64,000 nucleotides of DNA from NCBI RefSeq assembly GCF_024169655.1, contig NZ_JALJWV010000001.1, forward strand, positions 1,865,001 to 1,929,000. Reading direction: 5' to 3'. This stretch comes from Pseudomonas marginalis (GTDB lineage: Bacteria > Pseudomonadota > Gammaproteobacteria > Pseudomonadales > Pseudomonadaceae). A program made the position numbers and the translations under genes. The notes below the pieces were generated by a model, which was given only the letters and a program-made list of their open reading frames with translations, had not been told where the DNA came from and searched no databases. Shown piece by piece: positions 52,406 through 61,679 of the stretch. Every line of letters starts with the position of its first letter. The first letter of the stretch is position 1.

Positions 52406-54280
52406 ATGAGCCACCCCTCACAATTCACCTTGCTGCGCACGCGGCGCTTTCTGCCGTTCTTCATTACCCAATTGCTGGGTGCCTTTAACGACAACATCTT
52501 CAAGCAATCGCTGATCCTGGCGATTCTCTACAAGTTGACCATCGACGGCGACCGCGCCATCTGGGTCAATCTGTGCGCCTTGTTGTTTATCCTGCCGTTC
52601 TTCCTGTTCTCGGCGCTGGCCGGGCAGTTTGGCGAGAAATTCAACAAGGACGCGTTGATCCGCGCGATCAAGGTCGGCGAGATCATGATCATGGCCGTCG
52701 GCGCCACGGGCTTTTTGTTCAATCATCTGGAACTGATGCTGCTGGCGCTGTTTGCCATGGGCACCCACTCGGCGCTGTTCGGCCCGGTGAAGTACTCGAT
52801 CATGCCCCAAGCCCTGCACGAGGAAGAGCTGGTGGGCGGCAACGGTCTGGTGGAAATGGGCACGTTCCTGGCGATCCTGGCTGGCACCATCGGCGCGGGG
52901 ATCATGATGTCGTCCACCAACTACGCGCCCGTGGTGGCGGTGGCGATTGTCGGCGTGGCGGTGTTGGGCTACCTGGCCAGCCGCAGCATTCCGCGGGCCG
53001 CAGCGTCTACGCCGCAACTGCGGCTGGACTGGAACATCTTCAGCCAGTCCTGGGCCACCCTGCGCCTGGGCCTGGGGCAGACCCCGGCGGTGTCGCGTTC
53101 GATCGTCGGCAACTCGTGGTTCTGGTTTGTCGGCGCGATCTACCTGACGCAGATCCCGGCCTACGCCAAGGAATGGTTGTACGGCGACGAAACCGTGGTG
53201 ACCCTGATCCTCACGGTGTTCTCAGTGGGTATCGCGCTGGGTTCGATGCTCTGCGAAAAACTTTCCGGGCGTAAGGTGGAAATCGGCCTGGTGCCGTTCG
53301 GCTCCTTCGGCCTGACGGTGTTTGGCCTGCTGCTGTGGTGGCATTCCGGCGGCATGCCGCAGAACGTGCAGGCCAACGACTGGCTGGCGGTGCTCGGGTA
53401 CGGCCAGGCCTGGTGGGTGTTGTTCGATATTCTGGGCCTGGGGGTGTTCGGCGGCTTCTATATCGTGCCGTTGTACGCGCTGATCCAGTCGCGCACCGCC
53501 GAGAACGAACGGGCGCGGGTGATCGCCGCCAACAATATTCTCAACGCGTTGTTCATGGTGGTCTCGGCGATTGTGTCGATCCTGCTGCTGAGCGTGGCCA
53601 AACTGTCGATCCCCGAACTGTTTCTGGTGGTGTCGCTGCTCAACGTCGCGGTCAACGCCTACATCTTCAAGATCGTCCCCGAGTTCACCATGCGTTTCAT
53701 GATCTGGCTGCTCAGCCATTCCATGTACCGCGTCGAGCATCGCAACCTGGAGCTGATCCCGGACGAAGGCGCGGCCTTGCTGGTGTGCAACCACGTATCG
53801 TTCGTCGATGCGCTGTTGATTGCTGGCGCGGTGCGTCGGCCGATTCGCTTTGTCATGTACTACAAAATCTACCGCTTGCCGGTACTCAACTTTATCTTTC
53901 GCACCGCCGGGACGATTCCGATTGCCGGGCGCAATGAAGACATCCAGATCTACGAAAAAGCCTTCACACGGATTGCGCAGTACCTGAAGGACGGCGAGTT
54001 GGTGTGCATCTTCCCGGAAGGCAAGTTGACCGCCGATGGCGAGATGAACGAGTTCCGTGGCGGCGTGACGCGCATTCTGGAAGAGACGCCGGTGCCGGTG
54101 ATTCCGATGGCGTTGCAGGGGTTGTGGGGGAGCTTTTTCAGCCGCGATCCTGACAAGGGCTTCTTTCATCGGATCTGGTCGCGGGTGGTGTTGGTGGCGG
54201 GTGAGCCTGTTGCGGTAGAGGCGGCGACACCTGCGCAGTTGCAGGCGGTGGTTGGTGTTCTGCGTGGGGGAGTCAGGTAG
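52406..54280 (+). CDS. MFS-acyltransferase fusion (LplT-PlsC/Aas-like)
   Basis: This 624-residue fusion joins an MFS lysophospholipid flippase-like domain (about 1-410; FITQLLGAFNDNIFKQ at start, HSALFGPVKYSIMPQAL) to a PlsC-type acyltransferase domain with NHVSFVDALL (His463 to Asp468) and FPEGKLTADGE (536-545). In E. coli LplT imports lysophosphatidylethanolamine and Aas reacylates it; this protein couples the two steps in one chain but lacks the acyl-ACP synthetase half of Aas. It is probably a membrane lipid repair system of the inner membrane. Confidence 0.9.
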   Translation: MSHPSQFTLLRTRRFLPFFITQLLGAFNDNIFKQSLILAILYKLTIDGDRAIWVNLCALLFILPFFLFSALAGQFGEKFNKDALIRAIKVGEIMIMAVGATGFLFNHLELMLLALFAMGTHSALFGPVKYSIMPQALHEEELVGGNGLVEMGTFLAILAGTIGAGIMMSSTNYAPVVAVAIVGVAVLGYLASRSIPRAAASTPQLRLDWNIFSQSWATLRLGLGQTPAVSRSIVGNSWFWFVGAIYLTQIPAYAKEWLYGDETVVTLILTVFSVGIALGSMLCEKLSGRKVEIGLVPFGSFGLTVFGLLLWWHSGGMPQNVQANDWLAVLGYGQAWWVLFDILGLGVFGGFYIVPLYALIQSRTAENERARVIAANNILNALFMVVSAIVSILLLSVAKLSIPELFLVVSLLNVAVNAYIFKIVPEFTMRFMIWLLSHSMYRVEHRNLELIPDEGAALLVCNHVSFVDALLIAGAVRRPIRFVMYYKIYRLPVLNFIFRTAGTIPIAGRNEDIQIYEKAFTRIAQYLKDGELVCIFPEGKLTADGEMNEFRGGVTRILEETPVPVIPMALQGLWGSFFSRDPDKGFFHRIWSRVVLVAGEPVAVEAATPAQLQAVVGVLRGGVR

Positions 54281-54304
54281 TTCTGTGCTGGAGGTACCGG
54301 CCTC

Positions 54305-54385
54305 ATCGGGGGCAAGCCCCCTCCCACACTAGACCGCGCTCGTCAGAACAACTCGGTCAAATGTGGGAGGGGGCTTGCCCCCGAT
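54305..54385. repeat. REPIN, tail-to-tail
   Basis: Two inverted REPs (54305-54328 and 54362-54385) with arms ATCGGGGGCAAGCCCCCTCC and its complement, between the fusion gene and the convergent sugE gene. Confidence 0.9.
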
Positions 54386-54397
54386 GGCGGTAGCGGC

Positions 54398-54712
54398 CTA
54401 AGCGCTGATCTTAAGCCCGACAAGCCCGCAAATGATCAACGCCACACTGGCCAGCCGGAACAACGCCATGGATTCCCCAAACAGGATAATCCCGGCGATC
54501 ACCGTGCCCACTGCACCCACGCCGGTCCAGATGGCGTAGGCGGTGCCCAGCGGCAATTCCTTCATGGCCAGCCCCAGCAGGCCGAGGCTGATGGCCATGG
54601 CGGCAATCGTCAGGGCGGTGGGCAGTGGCTTGCTGAAACCGTCGGTGTACTTCAAACCGACGGCCCAGCCGACTTCAAACAGCCCGGCGAAAAACAGAAT
54701 GATCCAGGACAT
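54398..54712 (-). CDS. gdx: SMR family guanidinium exporter (SugE/Gdx)
   Basis: This 104-residue protein has four transmembrane helices and the Gdx-type SMR signature, [20 protein letters not shown] with the conserved Glu in helix 1, and [20 protein letters not shown]. Gdx-type proteins export guanidinium in a dual-topology dimer using protons. The assignment as Gdx rather than a quaternary-ammonium SMR rests on the guanidine-II riboswitch in its leader (54735-54784). It is monocistronic and ends near a REPIN. Confidence 0.93.
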   Translation of the reverse strand: MSWIILFFAGLFEVGWAVGLKYTDGFSKPLPTALTIAAMAISLGLLGLAMKELPLGTAYAIWTGVGAVGTVIAGIILFGESMALFRLASVALIICGLVGLKISA

Positions 54713-54734
54713 GATGACCTCCCTCTCTAAAAGC

Positions 54735-54784
54735 GGGGTCGTCCCCTGATGTGTACGCGATAGCGTCGCGAGGTCGTCCCCGCG
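54735..54784 (-). ncRNA. Guanidine-II (mini-ykkC) riboswitch
   Basis: On the minus strand the leader of the exporter gene holds two hairpins. The first is CGCGGGG-ACGA-CCTCGCG (54784-54767), and the second is GGGG-ACGA-CCCC (54746-54735), each with the ACGR terminal loop that is the hallmark of the guanidine-II class. The stems are separated by 20 bases. The second lies about 22 bases before the start codon near the ribosome site (GGGAGG), so guanidine binding probably frees translation. Confidence 0.9.
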
Positions 54785-54806
54785 GCGCTCGGTAGAGTGC
54801 CGAAGA

Positions 54807-54822
54807 TTGATCGGTCGATCAA
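54807..54822 (-). promoter_or_regulatory. Palindrome at end of BASS gene
   Basis: TTGATCGGTCGATCAA, near-perfect 16-bp inverted repeat overlapping the last codons of the BASS gene and just upstream of the riboswitch. It could be a regulatory site for the exporter promoter or a coding coincidence. Confidence 0.3.
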
Positions 54823-55784
54823 GTTTTCGCGGTGTTCTCCAGTGCGCGGCGGTCTTGCTTTTCGCTCATGCGGCGGAAGTAAGTCGACAGCAGCGCCCCG
54901 GAAATATTGTGCCAGACGCTGAACAGCGCACTCGGCACCGCAGCCAGCGGTGAAAAATGCGCGCTGGCCAAGGCCGCGCCCAGCCCGGAGTTCTGCATGC
55001 CCACTTCCAGCGCCAGCGACTTGCGTTGCGCCAACGGCAGCTTGAACAGGCGGCCGGTGAAGTAGCCCAGCACGTAACCGAAGCTGTTGTGCAACATCAC
55101 CACGGCCATGATCAGCAGGCCCGACTCGGCGATCTTCGCCTGGCTGGCGGCCACCACGGCGGCGACGATGATCACGATGCTGACCACCGACACCAGCGGC
55201 AGCACCTCCACCGCATGGCGGACCCGCTCGCCGAGCACGCGTTGTGCGACGACGCCGAGCACGATCGGCAACAGCACCACTTGCAGGATCGACCAGAACA
55301 ACTCCATGAACGACACCGGCAGCCAGGCCGAAGCCAACAGCCAGATCAGCGCCGGGGTCAGTAGCGGGGCGAGGAGGGTGGTGACGGCGGCGATGGCCAC
55401 CGACAGCGCCAGGTCGCCACGGGCCAGCCAGGTCATCACGTTGGACGAGGTGCCGCTTGGGCAGCAGCCGACCAGGATCACCCCGACGGCAATTTCGGGC
55501 GGCAGGTTGAAGGCCTGGCACAGCAACCAGGCCACGCCCGGCATGATTACAAAGTGCGCGACCACGCCCAGGGCCACACGCCACGGATGGCGGGCGACTT
55601 CGGCGAAGTCTTCGAGTTTGAGGGTCAGCCCCATGCCGAACATCACCAGGCCCAGCAGCGGGACGATGGCGCTTTTCAAGCCGATGAACCAGCCGGGTTC
55701 GAAGAAGGCCAGCACGGCAAAGATCAACACCCAATAGGCGAAGGTATTGCCGACGAAGCGGCTCAAGGCGGCGAGTGCGCGCAT
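54819..55784 (-). CDS. Bile acid:sodium symporter family transporter (BASS)
   Basis: This 321-residue membrane protein has about ten helices and the BASS marks [39 protein letters not shown] (sodium site crossover) and [18 protein letters not shown]. Members include plant pyruvate and glucosinolate-acid carriers and YfeH/PanS pantothenate-related proteins, so the substrate is probably an organic acid. It is upstream of and on the same strand as the Gdx gene but separated by the riboswitch leader, so read-through could be riboswitch-controlled only for gdx. Confidence 0.9.
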   Translation of the reverse strand: MRALAALSRFVGNTFAYWVLIFAVLAFFEPGWFIGLKSAIVPLLGLVMFGMGLTLKLEDFAEVARHPWRVALGVVAHFVIMPGVAWLLCQAFNLPPEIAVGVILVGCCPSGTSSNVMTWLARGDLALSVAIAAVTTLLAPLLTPALIWLLASAWLPVSFMELFWSILQVVLLPIVLGVVAQRVLGERVRHAVEVLPLVSVVSIVIIVAAVVAASQAKIAESGLLIMAVVMLHNSFGYVLGYFTGRLFKLPLAQRKSLALEVGMQNSGLGAALASAHFSPLAAVPSALFSVWHNISGALLSTYFRRMSEKQDRRALENTAKT

Positions 55785-55821
55785 GGGGCGGTCCTTATTA
55801 TTAGGTGTACGGAAAAACCAT

Positions 55822-55921
55822 TGTAGGAGCGAGCTTGCTCGCGAAAATCGTCAACGATGACGCGGGCATGTTGAATGCACGCGGCGCGCTCAGGTTTTTC
55901 GCGAGCAAGCTCGCTCCTACA
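55822..55921. repeat. REPIN
   Basis: Inverted arms TGTAGGAGCGAGCTTGCTCGCG and complement around a spacer of about 55 bp, a second REP subtype (GTAGGAGCGAGCTTGCTCGC) different from the GGGGGCTTG type. Lies between rdgC and the BASS gene start. Confidence 0.9.
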
Positions 55922-55938
55922 GTAAGGCGATAGTGCGC

Positions 55939-56859
55939 TTAGATACCCTGTGGGGTCTCTTCGCCGCCCAGTGCTTCGATCAGCGCCGGCAGGAATTCGC
56001 CGAAGGTCAGCATCATCAGGGTAAAGCTGGCGTCCAGTTGGCCCAGCGCTTCGTCGCCGCCGTCCTGTTCAGCCTGGTCCTGCAGCAGGTCTTCGAACTT
56101 CAGGCGCTTGACGGTCATCTTGTCGTCGAGCATGAAGGACAGCTTGTCCTGCCAGGCCAGCGACAGTTGGGTCACCACTTTGCCGGTGGTCAGGTGCAAC
56201 TGGATTTCTTCGCCGGTCAGGTCCTGGCGCTTGCAGCGCACGATGCCGCCGTCTTCGTGGGTGTCGCGCAGTTCGCATTCGTCGAGGACGAAGAAGTCAT
56301 CGGCCGGTTTCTGGGTGGTGACCCAGTCGGTCATGATCGCGGTTGGCGCGGTTTTCACGGTGAGTGGGCGCACCGGCAGGGTGCCGATCACTTCACGCAG
56401 GGTCGACAGCAGGTCTTCGGCGCGTTTCGGGCTGGCCGAGTTGACCAGGATCAGACCCTGTTTCGGCGCGATCGCGGCGAAGGTCGACGAGCGACGGATA
56501 AACGCGCGCGGCAGGAAGGCCTGGATGATTTCATCCTTGATCTGGTCCCGCTCCTTTTTATAGACCTTGCGCATTTGCTCGGCTTCGATCTCTTCGACTT
56601 TCTCTTTCAGTGCGTCACGCACCACGCTACCCGGCAGGATGCGTTCTTCCTTGCGCGCAGCGATCAGCAGGAAGTCACCGCTGACGTGAACCAGGGGAGC
56701 GTCTTCGCCTTTACCGAAAGGCGCGACGAAACCGTAAGTGGTCAACTCCTGGCTTGCACAAGGGCGCGCCAGTTTGGTGGCCATTGCAGTTTCCAACGCC
56801 TCGGCATCAACAGGCAGATCTTGGGTCAGGCGATAGATAAGCAGGTTCTTGAACCACAT
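55939..56859 (-). CDS. rdgC: Recombination-associated protein RdgC
   Basis: This 306-residue DNA-binding ring protein limits RecA filament activity and associates with nucleoid replication restart. Family features are [16 protein letters not shown] at the start, [47 protein letters not shown], and [14 protein letters not shown] near the end. Length matches E. coli RdgC (303). The ATG at 56859 is chosen; an in-frame start at 56883 has no support. It is monocistronic. Confidence 0.95.
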   Translation of the reverse strand: MWFKNLLIYRLTQDLPVDAEALETAMATKLARPCASQELTTYGFVAPFGKGEDAPLVHVSGDFLLIAARKEERILPGSVVRDALKEKVEEIEAEQMRKVYKKERDQIKDEIIQAFLPRAFIRRSSTFAAIAPKQGLILVNSASPKRAEDLLSTLREVIGTLPVRPLTVKTAPTAIMTDWVTTQKPADDFFVLDECELRDTHEDGGIVRCKRQDLTGEEIQLHLTTGKVVTQLSLAWQDKLSFMLDDKMTVKRLKFEDLLQDQAEQDGGDEALGQLDASFTLMMLTFGEFLPALIEALGGEETPQGI

Positions 56860-56969
56860 GGGGTGAGTCTCTCCTTTATACAAAGGGGGGCATTATTGTC
56901 TTGATAGCGGCTCAGGCCAACCCTGCCTAAGCCATTGGAAGGGCTGAAAAAAAAGATTTAAGAAAGTGC

Positions 56970-56998
56970 TTGCCAGACCTTGGGTCGCTCCGTAGAAT
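56970..56998 (+). promoter_or_regulatory. Promoter of tRNA-Val/tRNA-Asp operon
   Basis: TTGCCA, 17-bp spacer, TAGAAT and a GCGCGCC discriminator; the -10 and discriminator match the promoter at 26694-26722, indicating the same stringent control. Confidence 0.85.
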
Positions 56999-57018
56999 GC
57001 GCGCCACACCGAAACGAA

Positions 57019-57094
57019 GGGTGATTAGCTCAGCTGGGAGAGCATCTGCCTTACAAGCAGAGGGTCGGCGGTTCGATCCCGTCATCACCCACCA
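57019..57094 (+). tRNA. tRNA-Val (anticodon TAC)
   Basis: 76 nt with encoded CCA. Acceptor GGGTGAT pairs with ATCACCC; the anticodon loop CTTACAA holds TAC. Confidence 0.97.
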
Positions 57095-57113
57095 TTCGCT
57101 TCATGTGTTACGC

Positions 57114-57190
57114 GCAGCGGTAGTTCAGTCGGTTAGAATACCGGCCTGTCACGCCGGGGGTCGCGGGTTCGAGTCCCGTCCGCTGCGCCA
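57114..57190 (+). tRNA. tRNA-Asp (anticodon GTC)
   Basis: 77 nt with encoded CCA. Acceptor GCAGCGG pairs with CCGCTGC; the anticodon loop CTGTCAC holds GTC. It is 19 bp after tRNA-Val. Confidence 0.97.
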
Positions 57191-57230
57191 TATTCGGTCA
57201 CCTGGAACGCTGAACGCCAGGTCACCACAG

Positions 57231-57260
57231 AAAGCCCGCTCATTGAGCGGGCTTTTTTTT
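57231..57260 (+). terminator. Rho-independent terminator of tRNA operon
   Basis: AAGCCCGCT-CATTG-AGCGGGCTT stem followed by T8, about 40 bp after tRNA-Asp. Confidence 0.92.
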
Positions 57261-57313
57261 GCCTGGGATTCAGCTCGGCGATCTCAAGGTCAGCTTATCG
57301 CCGTTTATTGGAT

Positions 57314-57706
57314 CTAGAAGAAATCAGCAATCACCAAGATTTTTTCCGTGGCGAAAAGTGACTCATATATCGCTTCATGTGGAACTTCACGCGCTAACCA
57401 AGCGCTTGCGTTGTAGACCCGCGCCTTGTTGAAAAACACTAGGTGCGTCTCGTCTCCACGCTCAAACAGTTTGAATTGTTGCTCCTCCATGTCGGCGCAA
57501 AGCTCGTCGAATAGCGTGGGGTCTCTTTTTGACAGCGCGACGAGGATATCGGCCCTGTCCAGGCCGGCTTCACTGGCCGCCCATAAGACGATACGCGTTG
57601 CCACCTCCATTTTTTCGCTTGGGGTGCCAGCGTTCAAAGCGTGTTGGACATCGGGGTAGCTGGAGGCCAGGCGCGAAGCAATGGTCTTTTTTCTCGTGGC
57701 GCTCAT
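57314..57706 (-). CDS. Protein of unknown function next to tRNA-Asp
   Basis: This 130-residue protein has no signal peptide, membrane segment or domain I recognise. It is helical at its start (KTIASRLASSYPDVQHALNAG, KMEVATRIVLWAASEAG) and has LFERGDETHLVFFNKARVYNASAWL near the end. The start at 57706 is chosen as GGGAG stands 6 bp before; a longer frame to 57751 lacks a good ribosome site. It is in the slot beside a tRNA that islands often use, and it may be a late addition. It sits 68 bp from the flavoprotein operon, on the same strand. Confidence 0.6.
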   Translation of the reverse strand: MSATRKKTIASRLASSYPDVQHALNAGTPSEKMEVATRIVLWAASEAGLDRADILVALSKRDPTLFDELCADMEEQQFKLFERGDETHLVFFNKARVYNASAWLAREVPHEAIYESLFATEKILVIADFF

Positions 57707-57774
57707 GACTGACTCCCGATGACTTTTCTCGATGACTTCGCGTGCGTTCATCTACCCCGGCGATCTGTTCCCCT

Positions 57775-59514
57775 TTAGACAGGGTCCGGTTGACCGGCTG
57801 GCTTTCCGTCTACGGCCTGGCCGGCAAGAACGCGTGCGGCGATATAACCGAAGGTCATGCCGGGACCGAGTGTGATGCCGCCGCTGGGGTAATGGCCGTT
57901 CATGATGCTGTTCATATCATTGCCCACAGCGAACAGCCCCGGAATCGGCGTGCCGTGTTCGTCCAATGCGCGGGCATAGGCGTCGGTGTTCAGGCCGGCG
58001 AAGGTGCCGAGGCTGCCGGGCACCAGCTTCACCGCATAGAAGGGGCCTTTGTGCAGGCTGCCGAGGGACGGGTTCGGCCCGTGCAGAGCGTCGCCCTGTG
58101 CTCTGTTGTACAGCGATTCACCGCGCTGGAAGAGCGGGTCGTGACCTTGTTCCGCACCCAGATTGAAGGCGCTGACGGTCACTTCCAACTGTTGCGCATC
58201 GATGCCGCATTTGTGTGCCAGTTCGATCAACGTCGGCGCCTTGAACAGGTAGCCCGCGCGCACGTACTTTGCGGTCGGAAACGGAAAGGGTTTGGACCAG
58301 CCCAGGCCATAGCGACGTTGGGCGCGGTGATCGCAGATCAGCCAGGACATCGGCGTTTCTGCTGGCCCCGTGGCGTTAAACAGTGCGCACATGTAGTCGT
58401 GGTAGGAGTCAGCTTCGTTGACGAAGCGTCGGCCATCCTGGCGCACGGCAATGAAGCCGGGTTTGGCACGTTCCATCAGGTGCGGAAAACCGCTGAAACC
58501 ACCGTCTTCGCGCGGCACCCGGGACACGGGTGCCCACGCGGCCGCATGGGCGAAGTCGGACGCCACGCAGGCCCCGACGCGCTCGCCCAGTCGCAGGCCA
58601 TCGCCGGTATTGCCCTTGGGCGCTGCGCTCAAGTGTTCGGTGCCGTTGGGAGCCTGCTTGAACAGGCGGGCGATGCGCTGCTGGTCGTGGGGGAACCCAC
58701 CGCAAGCGAGCACCACGCCACGTCGAGCGCGGATCTCGATCAGGCGCCCGGCAGATTCGACGCGAGCCCCGAGCACGCGCTCGCCGTCACGCAGCAGTTC
58801 GCGCACGGGCGTGTCAGTCAGCAGGCGCACCTTGCGATCCAGCGCGCTTTTGAGCAGCCGGGCAACCAGCGCGTTGCCGTTCACCAGGTGCAGACCACGG
58901 CCATGAAGCAGCAGGTCGCGGGCATGGCGTAACAGGCGCTTGCCGGCGTAGAGCAATGAGGACGGCGACTGGCGCGCGTTGAGAAAATGATTGAGGTCGG
59001 CACCGCCGGCGATGCCCATTCCTGCCAGGCTGATCACGTCGAGCGGGCGTCGGAGTTTATTGATCCAAGGGCCGAGGCGACGACCGTCGAACGGTTGCGC
59101 ACAGACCGAACGGCCGCCTTTTGCGTAACCTTCGCTGGCGTGAAAATCAGGCATTTTACTGCCGGAGAAAAACTGCACCTCGGTGTGGCGTTGAAAAAAA
59201 TCGACCATCTGCGGGCCTTGTGCGAGGAACATCTCCACGCGCGGGTCGAGCACTTCGCTGCGCAGTTCATGGCGCAGGTAAATCCGCGATTGTTCCAGGT
59301 CTTCAACGATACCGTCGGCGACGGCCAATGGGTTGCGCGGAATCCACAGCCAACCGCCCGACCAGGCGCTGGTGCCGCCTAACTGCGGCTCCTTCTCCAC
59401 CACGATGACGTCGAGGTTCAGGTGCGCGGCGGTCACCGCCGTTGCCAGGCCGGAGGCGCCGGAGCCGACGACCAGAACATCACACAGTAGGGGAGCGTTG
59501 ATGGGCATAGGCAT
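57775..59514 (-). CDS. FAD-dependent dehydrogenase, ketosteroid dehydrogenase/fumarate reductase-like (copy 1)
   Basis: This 579-residue flavoprotein has the FAD motif GSGASG (17-22) with VVEKEPQLGGTSAWSGGWLWIP, and the C-terminal FAD closure NDMNSIMNGHYPSGGITLGPG with MTFGYIAARV. The Tyr-x3-Gly in HYPSGG and the FVNEADSYH segment correspond to the catalytic Tyr/Gly and Tyr of 3-ketosteroid delta-1-dehydrogenases (inferred from motif context). It would desaturate a keto ring. It lies in an operon with a second such enzyme, a NIPSNAP protein and a shikimate dehydrogenase-like gene; it is the last gene, 62 bp after the NIPSNAP stop. Confidence 0.88.
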   Translation of the reverse strand: MPMPINAPLLCDVLVVGSGASGLATAVTAAHLNLDVIVVEKEPQLGGTSAWSGGWLWIPRNPLAVADGIVEDLEQSRIYLRHELRSEVLDPRVEMFLAQGPQMVDFFQRHTEVQFFSGSKMPDFHASEGYAKGGRSVCAQPFDGRRLGPWINKLRRPLDVISLAGMGIAGGADLNHFLNARQSPSSLLYAGKRLLRHARDLLLHGRGLHLVNGNALVARLLKSALDRKVRLLTDTPVRELLRDGERVLGARVESAGRLIEIRARRGVVLACGGFPHDQQRIARLFKQAPNGTEHLSAAPKGNTGDGLRLGERVGACVASDFAHAAAWAPVSRVPREDGGFSGFPHLMERAKPGFIAVRQDGRRFVNEADSYHDYMCALFNATGPAETPMSWLICDHRAQRRYGLGWSKPFPFPTAKYVRAGYLFKAPTLIELAHKCGIDAQQLEVTVSAFNLGAEQGHDPLFQRGESLYNRAQGDALHGPNPSLGSLHKGPFYAVKLVPGSLGTFAGLNTDAYARALDEHGTPIPGLFAVGNDMNSIMNGHYPSGGITLGPGMTFGYIAARVLAGQAVDGKPAGQPDPV

Positions 59515-59576
59515 TACCGCGAGAAGAAATGAGGTTGGCCGCTCCCGATCAGAAGCGGCGCAACGCTGCGATGGGG

Positions 59577-59897
59577 TTATTTGAGCGGCGAAAAATCGGT
59601 CGGACGCAGCAGCCGTGATTCCAGCGTCACCACGGCGTCCAGTTCCTTGTTCTGCCGTGCGAAGTCCTGCCAGCGGGGATCGGCCGCCATGGCATTGCGG
59701 CGGGTCATGCGCTCGTCAAGGCTGGCGTAGCCCCAGATGTGCACCACTTGATTGACTTCACCGATTTCGGTGGTGAAAAAGCCGACCAGATTGCCCAAGT
59801 GCTCTTGCTGCACGGCTAAGGCGGCGCTTTTGTACAGGGCCAGCCAGTCGCCGAGCTTGGTGGGTTTAATCGTGTAGGTGCGCAGTTCGTAATACAT
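59577..59897 (-). CDS. NIPSNAP family protein
   Basis: This 106-residue ferredoxin-like-fold protein has MYYELRTYTIKPTKLGDWLALY and VVHIWGYASLDERMTRRNAMAADPRW, marks of the NIPSNAP/dimeric alpha-beta barrel family. Bacterial members often occur in catabolic operons with unknown biochemical role; some relatives are monooxygenase-like or chaperone-like. GGAGAA lies upstream of its ATG at 59897. Its first 32 bases overlap the 3' end of the upstream flavoprotein gene in another frame, which indicates tight coupling. Confidence 0.88.
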   Translation of the reverse strand: MYYELRTYTIKPTKLGDWLALYKSAALAVQQEHLGNLVGFFTTEIGEVNQVVHIWGYASLDERMTRRNAMAADPRWQDFARQNKELDAVVTLESRLLRPTDFSPLK

Positions 59898-61644
59898 GCT
59901 GTTCTCCAGTGTGGGATGGGTGTGCGCGGCTGTGGTCGAGCCGCTGAGCGATATCGCTGGCGGCGAGGTAACCGAACGTGATGCCTGGGCCGAGGGTGAT
60001 ACCGGGGCCGGGGTAAGTGCCGTCCATGATCGAATTCATTTCGTTGCCCGCCGCGTAGAGGCCGGGGATCGGTGCGCCGCTGCGATCCAGCACGTTGGCC
60101 TGGGCGTTGGTGACCAGGCCGCGTGCCGAACCGAGGTCGCCGGTAAATAAACACACGGCGTAGAAGGGCGCCTTGCGCAGGGCTTTCAGGCAGGGATTGG
60201 GCTGATGCAGCGGGTCACCCATGTAGCGGTTGTAGGCCGTACTGCCCTTGCCGAATTGGCGGTCGACGCCTTGATCGGCATCCGCGTTGTACTGCGCCAC
60301 GGTCTGCTCCAGCGTGTTCGCCTCCAGGCCGGCGATGAGTGCCAATTCGCCGAGGCTGTCGGCACGCAGCAGATAACCGGCGTCGATCAGTGCGCTGTTG
60401 TCGACGGGGCGCGGACGCGCCAGGCCCATGCCGTAGCTGTTCATCGCTTCGCTGTCACAGATCAGCCAGCAGGGCGCATTGGCGCCGCCATTGGCGAACA
60501 TGGCTTCGACGAAACAGTGATAGGAGTTGGATTCATTAACGAAACGCCGCCCGGCCCGGTTGACCGCAATAACGCCGGGTTTGGCGCGGTCGGTGACCAG
60601 ATGCGGAAAGCGCTCCACGCTGCCGTCGCTCTTGTGCAGCACCGAAACCGGGGCCCAGAAGAAATTCGCCGCCAGGTTGTCGCCGATTGCCGCGTTGACC
60701 GAGGCCGCCAGGCGTTGCCCGTCACCGACGTTGGCCGGCGGCGACATGCTCCAGTGCTCCGAATCAGTCGATGGCCGCTGTTCGGCGGCGTGTGCGCTTG
60801 CGGCAAACCCCCCCATGGCCAGCACCACACCGCCACGCGCGAACACGGAATGAGTTGTTCCGCGCCTGGAAATCTGCACGCCCTTGACCGAACCCTGTTC
60901 AACGATCAAGGCCTCGGGGGTTGCTTGCAGCCACAGGTCGACACCCTTGGCCAGCGCAGTGGTGGCCAGGCGTGCGATCAAGGCATTGCCCACGGTCAGG
61001 CGGGTGCCGCGTGGATGGTTGAGGCGGTCGACGGCGTAACGTCCTATCAGTTTAAGGCAGTGCCAGAGGGATTTGGGCGAACGCTTGAAGCTGAGGAAGT
61101 GCTGGATATCGACACGATTGACCATCATGCCGCCGAAAAGCAGCATGCCGTCCGGCGGGCGTTTGAGGTCTTTGAAATGCTCACCGAGGTGGCGGCCGTC
61201 GTACTCGTCGATTTCCAGCGCGCGACCTGTTTGCGTGCCACCCGGCAAGTCCGGGTAATAGTCGGGCGACAACGGTCGCAGGCTGTACTTGAGTTCGCTG
61301 TGGGTTTCCAGGTAACGCAGGGCTTCACGGCCGTGTTCGATGAAGGCATCGATCAATGGCGGGTTGTAGCCGCTGCCGATCACCTCTTTCAGATAACGGC
61401 GCATCTGTTCGGCAGGCAGGCAATGCCCGGCGGCTCGGGCCTGGTCGGTGTCGTGCAGCCACACCGCACCACCGGAAATCGCCGACGTACCGCCGAAGGC
61501 CTCGGTCTTTTCCACCAACAACACCTTGAGGCCGCGGCAACTGGCAGTCACCGCTGCGGCGAATCCGGCCGCGCCGCTGCCCAGGACAATCACGTCATAG
61601 GTCAGCTCGGCATGGGCGGAGGGCAGGGAAGTCTTCGTGTTCAT
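59866..61644 (-). CDS. FAD-dependent dehydrogenase, ketosteroid dehydrogenase/fumarate reductase-like (copy 2)
   Basis: This 592-residue paralogue of the enzyme at 57775 has GSGAAG (22-27), VEKTEAFGGTSAISGGAVWLH, FVNESNSYHCF and the closure NEMNSIMDGTYPGPGITLGPG. The two proteins share the same layout, with Tyr and Gly retained in TYPGPG. Two different desaturases in one operon suggest successive dehydrogenations. It starts 35 bp after the shikimate dehydrogenase-like stop and its end overlaps the NIPSNAP gene by 32 bp. Confidence 0.9.
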   Translation of the reverse strand: MNTKTSLPSAHAELTYDVIVLGSGAAGFAAAVTASCRGLKVLLVEKTEAFGGTSAISGGAVWLHDTDQARAAGHCLPAEQMRRYLKEVIGSGYNPPLIDAFIEHGREALRYLETHSELKYSLRPLSPDYYPDLPGGTQTGRALEIDEYDGRHLGEHFKDLKRPPDGMLLFGGMMVNRVDIQHFLSFKRSPKSLWHCLKLIGRYAVDRLNHPRGTRLTVGNALIARLATTALAKGVDLWLQATPEALIVEQGSVKGVQISRRGTTHSVFARGGVVLAMGGFAASAHAAEQRPSTDSEHWSMSPPANVGDGQRLAASVNAAIGDNLAANFFWAPVSVLHKSDGSVERFPHLVTDRAKPGVIAVNRAGRRFVNESNSYHCFVEAMFANGGANAPCWLICDSEAMNSYGMGLARPRPVDNSALIDAGYLLRADSLGELALIAGLEANTLEQTVAQYNADADQGVDRQFGKGSTAYNRYMGDPLHQPNPCLKALRKAPFYAVCLFTGDLGSARGLVTNAQANVLDRSGAPIPGLYAAGNEMNSIMDGTYPGPGITLGPGITFGYLAASDIAQRLDHSRAHPSHTGEQHVLRTAHLHD

Positions 61645-61679
61645 TATTGTTATCGCCTGTTAAGGACGCCCCCGGAGAG

